Source: Hemileia vastatrix
Lineage: Eukaryota; Basidiomycota; Pucciniomycetes; Pucciniales; Zaghouaniaceae
Assembly: GCA_030280995.1 (NCBI GenBank)
Contig: JASXTE010000005.1
Span: 14,806,001-14,870,000, forward strand
Length of the DNA stretch: 64,000 nucleotides
Direction of reading: 5' to 3'
This document shows positions 34,873 to 46,500 of this stretch, in pieces (position 1 is the stretch's first letter; each line of letters starts with the position of its first letter). The notes below the pieces were generated by a model, which saw only the letters and a program-made list of their open reading frames with translations, did not search any database and was not told the DNA's origin. Made by a program: the position numbers and the translations under genes.

Positions 34873-37800
34873 ATGTGTGACAACAATGATAATTTGAGTA
34901 ATAAGGAAAAACCTTATAACTTAAGACCTAGAGCTGAAAGACCTGTTACAGGACATTCAAATGGAGGGCCAGGACTCTCCCATAAACAACACTCCACAAA
35001 TGTCTCTGGAGGAAAGGGAAAAACTTTTAAAACAAGTATCAATAAAGAAAACAAAAAATACATTACAAGAACAAATTCACTCCCTCTCCACCCTACTAAA
35101 CAGCTTGACAATAAGAGTCAACAATATAGTGGACCAGATAACCAATCTGGAGAAAAGGGCAGCTCAAGGTTTCATAGAAGTCAACCAAGCTCTAGTGGAC
35201 ATAAAGGCTCAACCACCATCAGTGGCAACCAACAGTTCCATAGCAACACCTCCAGCCCAAGAGGAGGATCAAAAAATTACAGTAAGCAAATGGAAGTGGG
35301 ATTGGTATGCCCAAAACTACAACAACCCTCAACAGCAGGGCTCCAGCAGTCACCCTTACAGGGGAAAGGCAAGGAGAGGCAGGGGAAGTGGGATAAGACC
35401 TTGGTAAGTCATCCAACTTCTCATGATCAATTATATAATCCTAAAAATGAATTACTTATATGTAATGATATTGATAAGTAATTTTTGGATATAATTGATG
35501 AGGATTTAAAAAATTATTCATTTGATAATAACATGTTAAACTTGTCTTTGAATGAGGACAATGTAAATAGTTTTATTGATTGCCAGGATAATACTATTAA
35601 TATAAAATTGGAACCAAATGAATTAAATCTTGAACAGAATGATGTGTCTTCTGAGTTGGACACAGAAAAAATAGAATATTTTTTGAAAGAGAATCCAATG
35701 GAATCAAAAATAATAAGTAAATTATTACTGAGAATTGAAAAATTGGAAGAGTTCTCAAAAGAGTCAAACAATAATACAGAAAGTGTATTATTACAGCTAA
35801 CACAATCATTCAGTACCATGGCCAATAGATTAAAAATTATTGAAAATTCAAATGATGAATTAATCAATGAGAATAAAAGATTGAACTCTGAGATTAGAAA
35901 TTTAGAAAGTAAATTAGAACACTCTCAGAATGTTATGGCTACCATTGAGGGACGTGTTAAATTGTCTTTTTCAAATGTAAATGATACTCTGACTCATGTA
36001 CCTGTAATAAAAGATAGGTTACAAAGAGTAGAAATAGAAGTAGAAAGCATTTTAAAAAATACAGAAAAAGTAAAAGATAACACCTCTTATGTGGCAAGAG
36101 TATCTGTTTTCATGAAACACTCAAATGAAACACCAATTATGGAACATGAACATAGTGTCATGGGCTCTGAGAACATTAAATCAGTAAAAGATGAAATAAA
36201 TGATCATCTTTCCAAAGTAAGTGAATTACTTAATATTCCTCAGGTTAGGGAAGCAAAAACTAACCAAAAGAACTGGTCTAAGTCAGATCAGTACCCTTCT
36301 TTTGATGGGGATTCAAAATCTGATTGGCAACAATTCATACAAAGAATTGATAACTTAAAATTTTCATACAAATTACCTGATGAAGAAATTACTTAAAAAT
36401 TAATATCTTTATTTAAAGATGTGGCCTTATTATGGTTTGAATCTGTATTGAGTGAGGGAATTGACTACTCCTGGAATGAATGGAAGGCACTAATTGAAAG
36501 GCAATTTGGTGGCCCAAAATTTAGAATCACTCAACAAAGATTGTATGAAAGAACAAGATATAATCCAAGTGCTGGAGATAAACCCATGGTCTTTTTAATG
36601 AATTTAATAAAAATCATGAAAGCTATGGATCCAAAAATGGATTATGAAGAGTGGAAAGAAAAAATAATATACAAGTTGCCTATTTCAGTTAGATAAATTA
36701 TTGTAGCTAGAACTGAAACCATCAGAGATACCTCAGGGTTCATTAATATATGCAATGAGATATTATTAAACTACAAGTATGAAACCAAGTATAGTAATTA
36801 CAGACAAAGTGTTGACGTAGGAAAACCTACTACAAGCAAATTGCCAGTGGAGAAGAAAAAACCTTCAGCTCCCCTTGTCCCTAAAAGACAAGAGAATAAC
36901 ACTTGTTATAAATTTAATGAACCTTGGGTTAAGGGTCACACGTGTAAGAAGAGAATAAATTTTATTGAAACCTCACAAAATTCTGAACCAAGTAATCATG
37001 GAGATGAGAACGTGGAATCCAGTGAGGATTGTAAAAGTAATGTATCTTAAAGTGATGATAAACATGAGATATTTTTATTAGAACAGGATATTATGTTCCT
37101 GAATGATGCTATACCTCATACAGATACATCTTTAACTTCCATTGAGGAAGCTGAAATAATTAAAGATGTATCTCATGATAATTAAAAAATAACACCTATC
37201 AGAGCACCTGTTATTATATGTGGAAGAGAAATGAATGCCATTCTTGACACTGGGGCTTCAGGTAGTGTAGTTTCAATTAATACATTAATGAAACTTGACA
37301 GTAAGGACCAGGAAAAACTAGAACCTGTTCAGAAAAAGAACTGGAGTGGTTTTGGTTCAGTTTTAAATCCAATTAGAAAATACAAAACTGCTGTATTCTT
37401 TAAATATAATAATGGATATGTTAGAGCAGTGTGTGAATTTGTTGTAATGGATAATAATAACTGTAGTGATTGGTTTATTATTGGAAATGATTTATTGACA
37501 AAATTTGGCATTAAACTAGATCCTGCAAACAGTTTCTTCACTATAGGCGTGAATGGTAAGAGAAAATTCAAAATATGTTCTGAAAATTCAGTGTATGCCA
37601 TTTCTCCTAGAGAAGAACAACTGCAAGGTGGAAGAACCACCACTGAAGTGGTTGAATTGGAAAATGAAATCCAAAAGGCCTCTTTCAGTCCTCAACTCTC
37701 AAAATCTTAAGAAGAAAATATTTTGAGATTGATTAAATCATATCCTATTGCATTTGCTCATGGTTCAAATGAACTAGGATTGGTCAAAGACCATGAGATG

Positions 37801-40743
37801 AAAATCTCTTTAAGCTGTGATTTGGATAATATTCCTGGCAGCTTGAAAAAGAAACCTTACCCAGCATCTCCTGCAAAAAGGAAAGATATTGAAGACAATA
37901 TGAAAATGTTGTTGGAAATGGGTATTGTTGAAAAAGTAGACACAACACCTAAGTATTGTGTTATTTCACCAGTATTGATCTCTTATGAAAAGGATAAGGC
38001 AAGATTATGCAGTGATTATAGAGCTCTGAATACATACACTGTAGATGATATTTACCCTCTACCAAGGATAGCTTCTATCCATGCTACTTTACAAGGAGCA
38101 AAATATATTTCCTGTCTGGATGGAAACAAGGGTTAGCACCAGATTCTTGTGGAAAGGAATTCTCAAAATTACTTATTAATCACCACACATATGGGTATAT
38201 ATAAGTATGTGAGAATGCCATTTGGCCCAAAGAATGTGCCTTCAGTCTTCCAAAAATTAATGGATAGTGTTTTCCATCATGAAATGGTTGAAGGATGGCT
38301 TTTGGTCTATCTTGATGACATCATAGTGTTTTCAAAAACATATGATGAATATTTAAATCACCTGAAAAGAGTCTTTCAAAGGATGGACGAAATTAATATG
38401 ACAATTGCATTAAAGAAATGTAAGTTTGGATTTCAATCCTTGAAAGTACTTGGACATGTTGTATCTGGATCACAAATTTGTGGTGACCAGAATAAGGTGG
38501 CAGCAATTAAAAACATTGGTATACCTAAAAATGTAAAAGAAATTCAAAGTTTTTTAGGTATGTGTGGATATTATAGACAGTATATTAAAAATTACCAATC
38601 CATTACAGCTCCTTTAACAACATTAATCAGGAAAAATGAGGCTTTCATTTGGAATAATGAAAGACAACACACCTTTAATAAATTAAAGGAATGTTTAATG
38701 TCAGCTCCAATATTGGGACTCCCAGATTTCACCCTACCTTTTATCTTGTACACTGATGCAAGCTTCATAGGTTTAGGTTCTGCTTTACAGCAGAAACAGA
38801 TAATAAATGGAAAATTATCTGAAGTAGTTATCTGTTATATATACAGAACCTTAAGAAAAACAGAATTAAGGTATGGTGCCACACAGCTAGAATGTTTAGC
38901 CGTGGTGTGGGCTTTGGAGAAACTTCATTACTATCTGGAAGACCAGAAGTTTGAACTTATAACAGATTGCAGTGCAGTAAAATCATTACTAAACATGAAA
39001 ACCCCTAATAGGCACATGTTTAGATGGCTAATAGCTGTACAAGAGTAAAGAGGAAGAATGACAATGACTCATAGAGCAGGAACATTGAATTCTAATGTGG
39101 ATTTATTATCCAGAAGTCCTTTGCCAAATGATGCTGACAACCCAGCTTATGTACTTGAAAATGAGGTTATACATATATTTGGAATTTATATAGTGGATTT
39201 AGAGAAAGAGTTTATGCAAACTATATTGGAAAATTATTCATCTGATAAAGATTTGACTAAACTATCTACCATTCTTAATGATCCAACTAATGCCTCCATG
39301 AGTGCATTAATTAAAACCTTGCCTCCAAAGTATAGAAATGTGTTGGAAAAAGGTAAACTGTCAATTGTAGATGGATATATATATTACAGGAAAAAGTTAA
39401 GTAATGTAATAGTGATACCACCATCTATGAAAGAGTTAATGTTGAGTACTTTTCATGATGACATCTTAGCTGGTCATTTTGATTTTAACAAAACATTAAC
39501 CAGAGTTAAAAATACAGCCTGGTGGATAAACATGAAAGAGGATGTACAAAAATACATTGAAACATGTGACTCTTGTCAGAAATCTAAAAGATTAACTGGG
39601 AAGAGAGCTGGGTTGTTGCAAAAAATAGAGCACCCAAAAGCTCCATGGGAAATTATAAACATATATTTTGTAACTGGCTTGCCATTAGCAGGAAAAGAAA
39701 GTCTCAATTCTTGCTGGGTAATGGTAGATAGATTAACAAACATGTGTAAATTTATCCCTACCCATAAAGAGGTATCTGAAAAAGACTTGGCATTACTATG
39801 GTGGACTCAGATTATGAATACTGCTGTGTTCCCCAATGCCATAATCTCTGACAGAGACCCTAAATTTACTTCAGAGTTCTGGACATCTTTGATGGAAGTA
39901 TCAGGTTGTCAATTGAAATTGTCTACAGCACACCATCCACAAACTGATGGGCTGGCTGAGAGAATGATACAAACTCTAGAAGACATGATCAGAAGATATT
40001 GTGCCTTTGGATTAGAATACAAAGACAATGAGAAATTCACACATGACTGGGTAACATTAATTCCTGGCCTTGAATTTGCTTATAACAGCACAACTCATTC
40101 TGTAACAGAGAAGAAAACATTTGAGCTCTGGCTGGGATATGTACCAAATACCCCAGTAAATCATTTAAATAAATTACCAAGGTTAGATATACACCCTGGT
40201 ACTAAATCCTTTATTCATATACAACAAGTGTTTAGAAAGCATGCAGAAGAATGCATCCATAAAGCATTTGAATATGAAAAGAAAAGGTGGGATAAATCTC
40301 ATAAAGAATTTGAATTCAAAAAGGGAGATGAAGTCCTCATATCAACACTACATTTTAACTTACAAGGTAATGTTAAATTAAAGGATCCCTTTGTAGGACC
40401 TTTTGTAGTAAGCAAAATGGTTGGTAATAATGCAGTTGAAGTCATATTATATGCTCCATATGATAGGAAACATCCAGTTTTCCCTACCTCATTATTGAAA
40501 CCTTACCATGAAAATGGTCCTGACTTATTTCCAAAAAGAAAGGGAAGGCCTAAAAAGCAACCTGAAGAAATAGTGGAAAAAGCAGAGATTGAAAAAATTC
40601 TCAAGAAAAGAATCCTTACTAAAGAAAAAGGAACTGAGTATTTACTAAGATTTAAAGGGAAATCAAATGAATTTGATAAATGGATACCTGAAAAAGAAAT
40701 TTCTAATTTATCCACCCTTCTTAAAAAATTTAAACAGAAATAA
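34873..40743 (+). pseudogene. Element E gag-pol-chromodomain polyprotein: one frame, eight stops
   Basis: All segments from MCDNND (34873) to LKKFKQK (40743) are in the same reading frame. Eight in-frame stops break it: 35479, 36394, 36694, 37048, 37183, 37708 and 39046 (all TAA), and 38134 (TAG). No indel is evident. Order: coiled-coil region (35485-36100), Gag core QYPSFDGDSKSDWQQF (near 36290), a zinc knuckle whose second Cys is lost (CYKFNEPWVKGHTC), protease ILDTGASGSVVS (near 37240). RT has VYLDDIIVFSK (YIDD in F). RNase H YTDASFIGLGSAL, integrase HHCC and SDRDPKFTSEFW, GPF module, and C-terminal chromodomain (EIEKILKKRILTKEKGTEYL...). In a live copy the chromodomain would steer integration to modified histones. 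Confidence 0.92.
34961..35407 (+). CDS. Element E ORF1: overlapping coiled-coil / Arg-rich protein (148 aa)
   Basis: Lies in a different frame from the long polyprotein frame that overlaps it. Residues about 18-75 form a coiled coil (LLKQVSIKK...NLEKRAAQGFIEV). A KITVSKWKWDWYAQNY motif follows, then a basic tail HPYRGKARRGRGSGIRPW and TAA. It is intact although the long frame has eight stops. By eye it is about 84% identical to F's copy, while the overlapped long frame is only about two thirds identical, so this is probably the translated frame. The tail would suit RNA binding, as for a Gag component. Its stop sits inside GTAAGT. Confidence 0.75.
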   Translation: MEGQDSPINNTPQMSLEEREKLLKQVSIKKTKNTLQEQIHSLSTLLNSLTIRVNNIVDQITNLEKRAAQGFIEVNQALVDIKAQPPSVATNSSIATPPAQEEDQKITVSKWKWDWYAQNYNNPQQQGSSSHPYRGKARRGRGSGIRPW

Positions 40744-40921
40744 ATTTCTGTTCAACCAGCTGAGGGGTTAGAAACAAGTACTCATAATATTTTATTATGT
40801 TTTATTTCTTTAAAGTATAATCTTTAATGCTACAGAATTAATCTGAATACCTGAAAATTAACAAATAAATAAATAAAATGTATAACTTATCATTTTTTTT
40901 TTTTTTTTTTGGGTGGGTGAG
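40744..40921 (+). other. 3' untranslated region and polypurine tract of element E
   Basis: AT-rich with a T18-20 run, then GGGTGGGTGAG directly before the LTR start. The same G-rich tract (GGGTGGGCGAG) precedes F's 3' LTR, so it is the likely polypurine tract. Confidence 0.65.
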
Positions 40922-41671
40922 TGTCAGCCTGTATATCCCCAGGACTGAGTAAAAAGTACTTATAAGACATGTTAATCACATGGACTATATATGGGAATAA
41001 TAATTGAGAGTACACAAACAATATACATAAGTAAAATTATGATAATACACAAAAAATGCCATTATAACACCTTATATACACACATATTTCCACCTTTTAT
41101 AAGTCTTATGTACTTAATATTAAGTTGGGATATGTTAGGGTAATCTTAGGAACCTTAAGTATAAGGCTACATAATTTTTAAGTACACTTAAAGCTGTTAT
41201 TTTCACTGTTTTATGCAAAAAAACAAGAAATGCGCTTTATTTCACTTAAAAGTTGACTATATGCGCCATAAATTTGAGAATATCAAAATTGCGCTTTTAC
41301 AGATCAATTTGTCTCATTTAGGACTACTGATTTGGCTACTTAAACTCATAAAAATAACACTTCTCAAATTTGGTGTTTTTTATGCCAGAAATGGCTTCTG
41401 TGTACTGGCCACATACTGCCTGCTTTTTTCCCATGTGAATAGCTTCATTTTTAGAAAATTTAGCTTTTTCACACTATAATTACCCCACATTCTATGCCCA
41501 CTGTGGGGAAACACGCTAAAATAGGCGAGAGGCGCTTATTTAGTGTCCTAGCTTAATTAATAATGCATTGACCCTGTTTATATGCACTAATTTCATTAAT
41601 AACCTCACTCTTGGTGTCTTATATCATCACCACGCTTAAATTCGCCTAAATTTAGTCAAGGATTTACCCAT
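40922..41671 (+). repeat. 3' LTR of element E, first part
   Basis: TGTCAGCCTGTATATCCCCA start. It runs to GATTTACCCAT, where solo LTR G is inserted. The last four bases CCAT pair with CCGT at 52573-52576 as the 4-bp target duplication. Confidence 0.9.
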
Positions 41672-41840
41672 TGTAGAGTAGACTCCTACAGTCACCTTGC
41701 TGCAGGCAGAATCCAAGGGAGTTGGAAAAACAAAAAGAAATCCCTGTCCCTCTAAGTAAACGTAAGATTCGATAAACTAAGCTTGAAGATCTGCTTGAAG
41801 AGTTGGATAAGTTGAAAATCTGAGAGAAAGACTTTGAAAG
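41672..41840 (-). repeat. Solo LTR G (diverged family-1 type), first part
   Basis: Begins TGTAGAGTAGACTCC and contains AAGGGAGTTGGA...CCCTGTCCCTCTA, recognisably related to family-1 LTR ends. Interrupted by element F after GAAAG (41836-41840). Continues at 51486-52572. Confidence 0.75.
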
Positions 41841-43341
41841 TGTCAGTCTAAGGTCAAGTACAAGGACGTGAACTAGCTTGAATAGTCAGTTGTCTAGAAG
41901 ATTTTAATGGTCCTATATGAATACTGTAGTTTTAATCCACTAAGTTGTAAAATATAATCAAATATAGAGGTCTCAGTAATATAATTCTCACTATTCTTAT
42001 ATATGGCTTACAATCTTTATAGTTGGTAGAAAAATAGATTATATAAATTCAGATACTATTCAAAAGTCTTATAAAAGTACTAATTGATATGTATTGTAAT
42101 TGGTTTGGTTATATTGGTTAAATTGTAATGATAAAGAATGAAGAAATACAACCCAAAAACCTCCTCCTTTTATACACACTGAGTTCCCCAATGATTCCCT
42201 TGATGTATCACCCAATACACAGTTAATAACGCCTCTAAACAACTAATAGACATTCCCATCAACATTCCCAGTAACCCATGACATAATTAGAAGAGTAACA
42301 ACCGCCAAAATCCTGAAATAATAAGGGAAATCCATCAAAATTAAAGAAAAAGACAAAAAGAGAGTATATGCGTATAAAACAATAATATTAAAGACTAAAG
42401 GAGACTTTTTAAGGTTAATAATAGCTTAATAATAAGGGGGATTGACTGTAGAAATAATGGGGCTAATCCTGACATTATACTACGTGAAATTCCCATTCAA
42501 AAATACCCAAAATTGACTGAGAAACCACCCAAAAACTTAAAAAAGAGCGTGAGATGTGGGGTAACTACATGCAGTTCTTGGCAGGCTCTTGCATGGGTAA
42601 ATCCTTGACTAAAATTAGGCGAATTTAAGCGTGGTGATGAAATAAAGTGCCAAGAGTGAGGTTATTAATGAAATTAGTGCATATAAACAAGGTCAATGCA
42701 TTATTAATTAAGCTAGGACACTAAATAAGCGCCTGTTGCCTATTTTAGTGTGTTTCCTCACAGTGGGCGTAGAATGTGGGGTAATTATAGTGTGAAAAAG
42801 CTAACTTTGCTAAAAATGAAGCTATTCACACGGGAAAAAAGCAGGCAGTATGTGGCCAGTACACAGAAGCCATTTCTGGCATAAAAAACACCAAATTTGA
42901 AAAGTGTTATTTTTATGCATTTAAATAGCCAAATCAATAGTTCTAAATGAGCCCAATTGATCTGTCAAAGCGCAATTTTGATATTCTCAATTTTATAGCG
43001 CATATAGTCAACTTTTAAGTGAAATAAAGCGCATTTCTTGTTTTTTGCATAAAACAATGAATATAACAGCTTTAGGTGTACTTAAAAATTATGTAGCCTT
43101 ATACTTAAGGTTCTTAAGATTACCCTAAAATATTCCAACTTAATATTAAGTACATAAGACCTATAAAAGGTGGATATATGCGTGTATATAAGGTGTTATA
43201 ATGGCATTTTTTGTGTATTATCATAATTTTACTTATGTATACTATTTGTGTACTCTTATTTATTATTCCCATGTATAGTTCATGTGTTTAACATAACTTA
43301 TAATTACTTTTTACTCAGTCCTGGAGATATACAGGCTGACA
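41841..43341 (-). repeat. 3' LTR of element F, 1501 bp
   Basis: Minus-strand start TGTCAGCCTGTATATCTCCA at 43341, with the polypurine tract GGGTGGGCGAG just upstream (43342-43352). TATAAAA at 42168-42174. Ends AGACTGACA at 41841. Confidence 0.95.
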
Positions 43342-43522
43342 CTCGCCCACCCAAAAAAAACAATAAAAAAAATGATAAGTTATACATTTTATTTTATTAA
43401 CTTGTAATTTTCAGGTATTCAGAATAAATCTGTAGCATTAAAGATTCAACTTTAAAGAAATAAAACATAATAAAATATTATGAGTACTGGTTTTTTAACC
43501 CCTCAGCTGGTTGAACAGAAAT

Positions 43523-46500
43523 TTATTTCTGTTTAAATTTTTTAAGAAGGGTGGATAAATTAGAAATTTCTTTTTCAGGTATCCATTTATCAAATTCATT
43601 TGATTTCCCTTTAAATCTTAGTAAATACTCAGTTCCTTTTTCTTTAGTAAGAATTCTTTTCTTGAGTATTTTTTCAATCTCTGCTTTTTCCACAATTTCT
43701 TCAGGTTGCTTTTTAGGCCTTCCCCTTCTTTTTGGAAATAAGTCAGGATCATTTGCATGGTAAGGTTTCAATAATGAGATAGGGAAAACTTGATGTTTCC
43801 TGTCATATGGAGCATATAATATGACTTCCACTGCATTATTCCCAACCATTTTATTTACTACAAAAGGTCCTACAAAGGGATCCTTTAATTTAACATTACC
43901 TTGTAAGTTAAAATGTAGTGTTGATATGAGGACTTCATCTCCCTTTTTAAATTCAAATTCTTTATGAGATTTGTCCCACCTTTTCTTTTCATATTCAAAT
44001 GCTTTTTTGATGCATTCTTCTGCATGCTTTCTACACATTTGTTGCATATGAATAAAGGATTTAGTGCCAGGGTGTATATCCAACCTTGGTAATTTATTTA
44101 AATGATTTACTGGGGTATTTGGTACATATCCCAGCCAGAGTTCAAATGGTTTCTTCTCTGTTACAGAATGAGTTGTGCTGTTATAAGCAAATTCAAGGCC
44201 AGGAATTAATGTTACCCAGTCATGTGTGAATTTCTCATTGTCTTTGTATTCTAATCCAAAGGCACAATATCTTCTGATCATGTCTTCTAGAGTTTGTATC
44301 ATCCTCTCAGCCAGCCCATCAGTTTATGGATGGTGTGCTGTAGACAATTTTAATTGACAACCTGATACTTCCATCAAAGATGTCCAGAACTCTGAAGTAA
44401 ATTTAGGGTCTCTGTCAGAGATTATGGCTTTGGGGAACCCAGCAGTATTCATCATCTGAGTCCACCATAGTAATGCCAAGTCTTTTGCAGATACCTCTTT
44501 ATGGGTAGGGATAAACTTACACATTTTTGTTAATCTATCCACTATTACCCAGCAAGAATTGAAACTTTCTTTTCCTACTAATGGCAAGCCAGTTACAAAA
44601 TCCATGTTTATAATTTCCCATGGAGCTTTTGGATTCTCTATTTGTTGTAACAACCCAGCTCTCTTCCCAGTTAATCTTTTAGATTTCTGACAAGAGTCAC
44701 ATGTTTCAATGTATTTTTGTACATCCTCTTTCATGTTTATCCACCAGGCTGTATTTTTAACTCTGGTTAATGTTTTGTTAAAATCAAAATGACCAGCTAA
44801 GATGTCGTCATGACAAGTACTCAACATTAACTCTTTCATAGAAGGTGGTATTACTATTACATTGCTTAACTTTTTCCTGTAATATATATATCCATCTTCA
44901 ATTGATAGTTTACCTTTTTCCAACACATTTCTATACTTTGGAGGCAAGGTTTTAATTAATGCACTCATGGAGGCATTTGTTGGATCATTAAGAATGGTAG
45001 ATAGCTTAGACAAATCTTTATCAGATGAATAATTTTCCAATATAGTTTGCATAAACTCTTCTTCTAAATCCACTATATAAATTCCAAATATATGTATAAC
45101 CTCATTTTCAGGCACATAAGCTGGGTTGTCAGCATCATTTGGCAAAGGACTTTTGGATAATAAATCCACATTTGAATGCAATGTTCCTGCTCTGTGAGTG
45201 ATTGTCATTCTTCCTCTGTACTCTTGTACAGCTAGTTGCCATCTACACATGTGCCTATTAGGTGTTTTCATGTTTAGTAATGATTTTACTGCACTGCAAT
45301 CTGTTATAAGTTCAAACTTCTGGTCTTCCAGATAGTAATGAAGTTTCTCCAAAGCCCACACCACGGCTAAACATTCTAGCTGTGTGGCACCATACCTTAA
45401 TTCTGTTTTTCTTAAGGTTCTGGATATATAACAGATAACTACTTCAGATAATTTTCCATTTATTATCTGTTTTTGCTGTAAAGCAGCACCCAAACCTATG
45501 AAACTTGCATCAGTGTACAAGATAAAAGGTTGGGTGAAATCTGGCAGTCCCAATATTGGAGCTGACATTAAACATTCCTTTAATTTATTAAAGGCGTGTT
45601 GTCTTTCATTATTCCAAATGAAAGCTTCATTCTTCCTGATTAATGTTGTTAAAGGGGCTGCAATGGATTGGTAATTTTTAATATATTGTCTATAATATCC
45701 ACACATACCCAAAAAACTTTGAACCTCTTTTACATTCTTAGGTATCCCAATGTTTTTAATTGCTGCCACTTTATTCTGGTCAACACAAATTTGTAATCCA
45801 GATACAACATGTCCAAGTACTTTCAAGGATTGAAATCCAAACTTACATTTCTTTAATGAAATAGTCATATTAATTTCATCCATTTTTGAAAGACTCTTTT
45901 CAGGTGATTTAAATGTTCATCATATGTTTTTGAAAACACTATGATGTCATCAATATAGACCAATAGCCATCCTTCAACCATTTCCTGATGAAAAACACTA
46001 TCCATCAATTTTTGAAAGACTGAAGGGGCATTCTTTGGGCCAAATGGCATTCTCACATACTTAAATATACCCATATGTGTGGTTATTAATAAGTAATTTT
46101 GAGAATTTCTTTCCACAGGAATCTGGTGGTAACCCTTGTTCCCATCCAGACAGGAAATATATTTTGCTCCTTGTAAGGTAGCATGGATAGAAGCTATCCT
46201 TGGCAGAGGGTAAATATCATCTACTGTATATGTATTCAGAGCTCTATAATCACCGCATAATCTTGCCTTATCTTTTTCATAAGAGATTAATACTGGTGAA
46301 ATGACACAATACTTAGGTGTTGTGTCCACTTTTTCAACAATACCCATTTCCAACAACAATTTTATATTGTCTTCAATATCTTTCCTTTTTGCAGGAGATG
46401 CTGGGTAAGGTTTCTTTTTTAAGCTGCCAGGAATATTATCCAGATCACAGCTTAGAGAGATTTTCATCTCATGGTCTTTGACCAATCCTAGTTCATTTGA

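Noticed and set aside
34873..40743. RIP as the cause of E's stop codons
   Set aside because: The stop-creating changes seen against F are mostly C-to-A or G-to-T, not CpA to TpA.
41213..41479. 88-codon ORF in E's 3' LTR
   Set aside because: The 5' LTR copy has a stop after about 17 codons, so it is not a conserved LTR-encoded protein.
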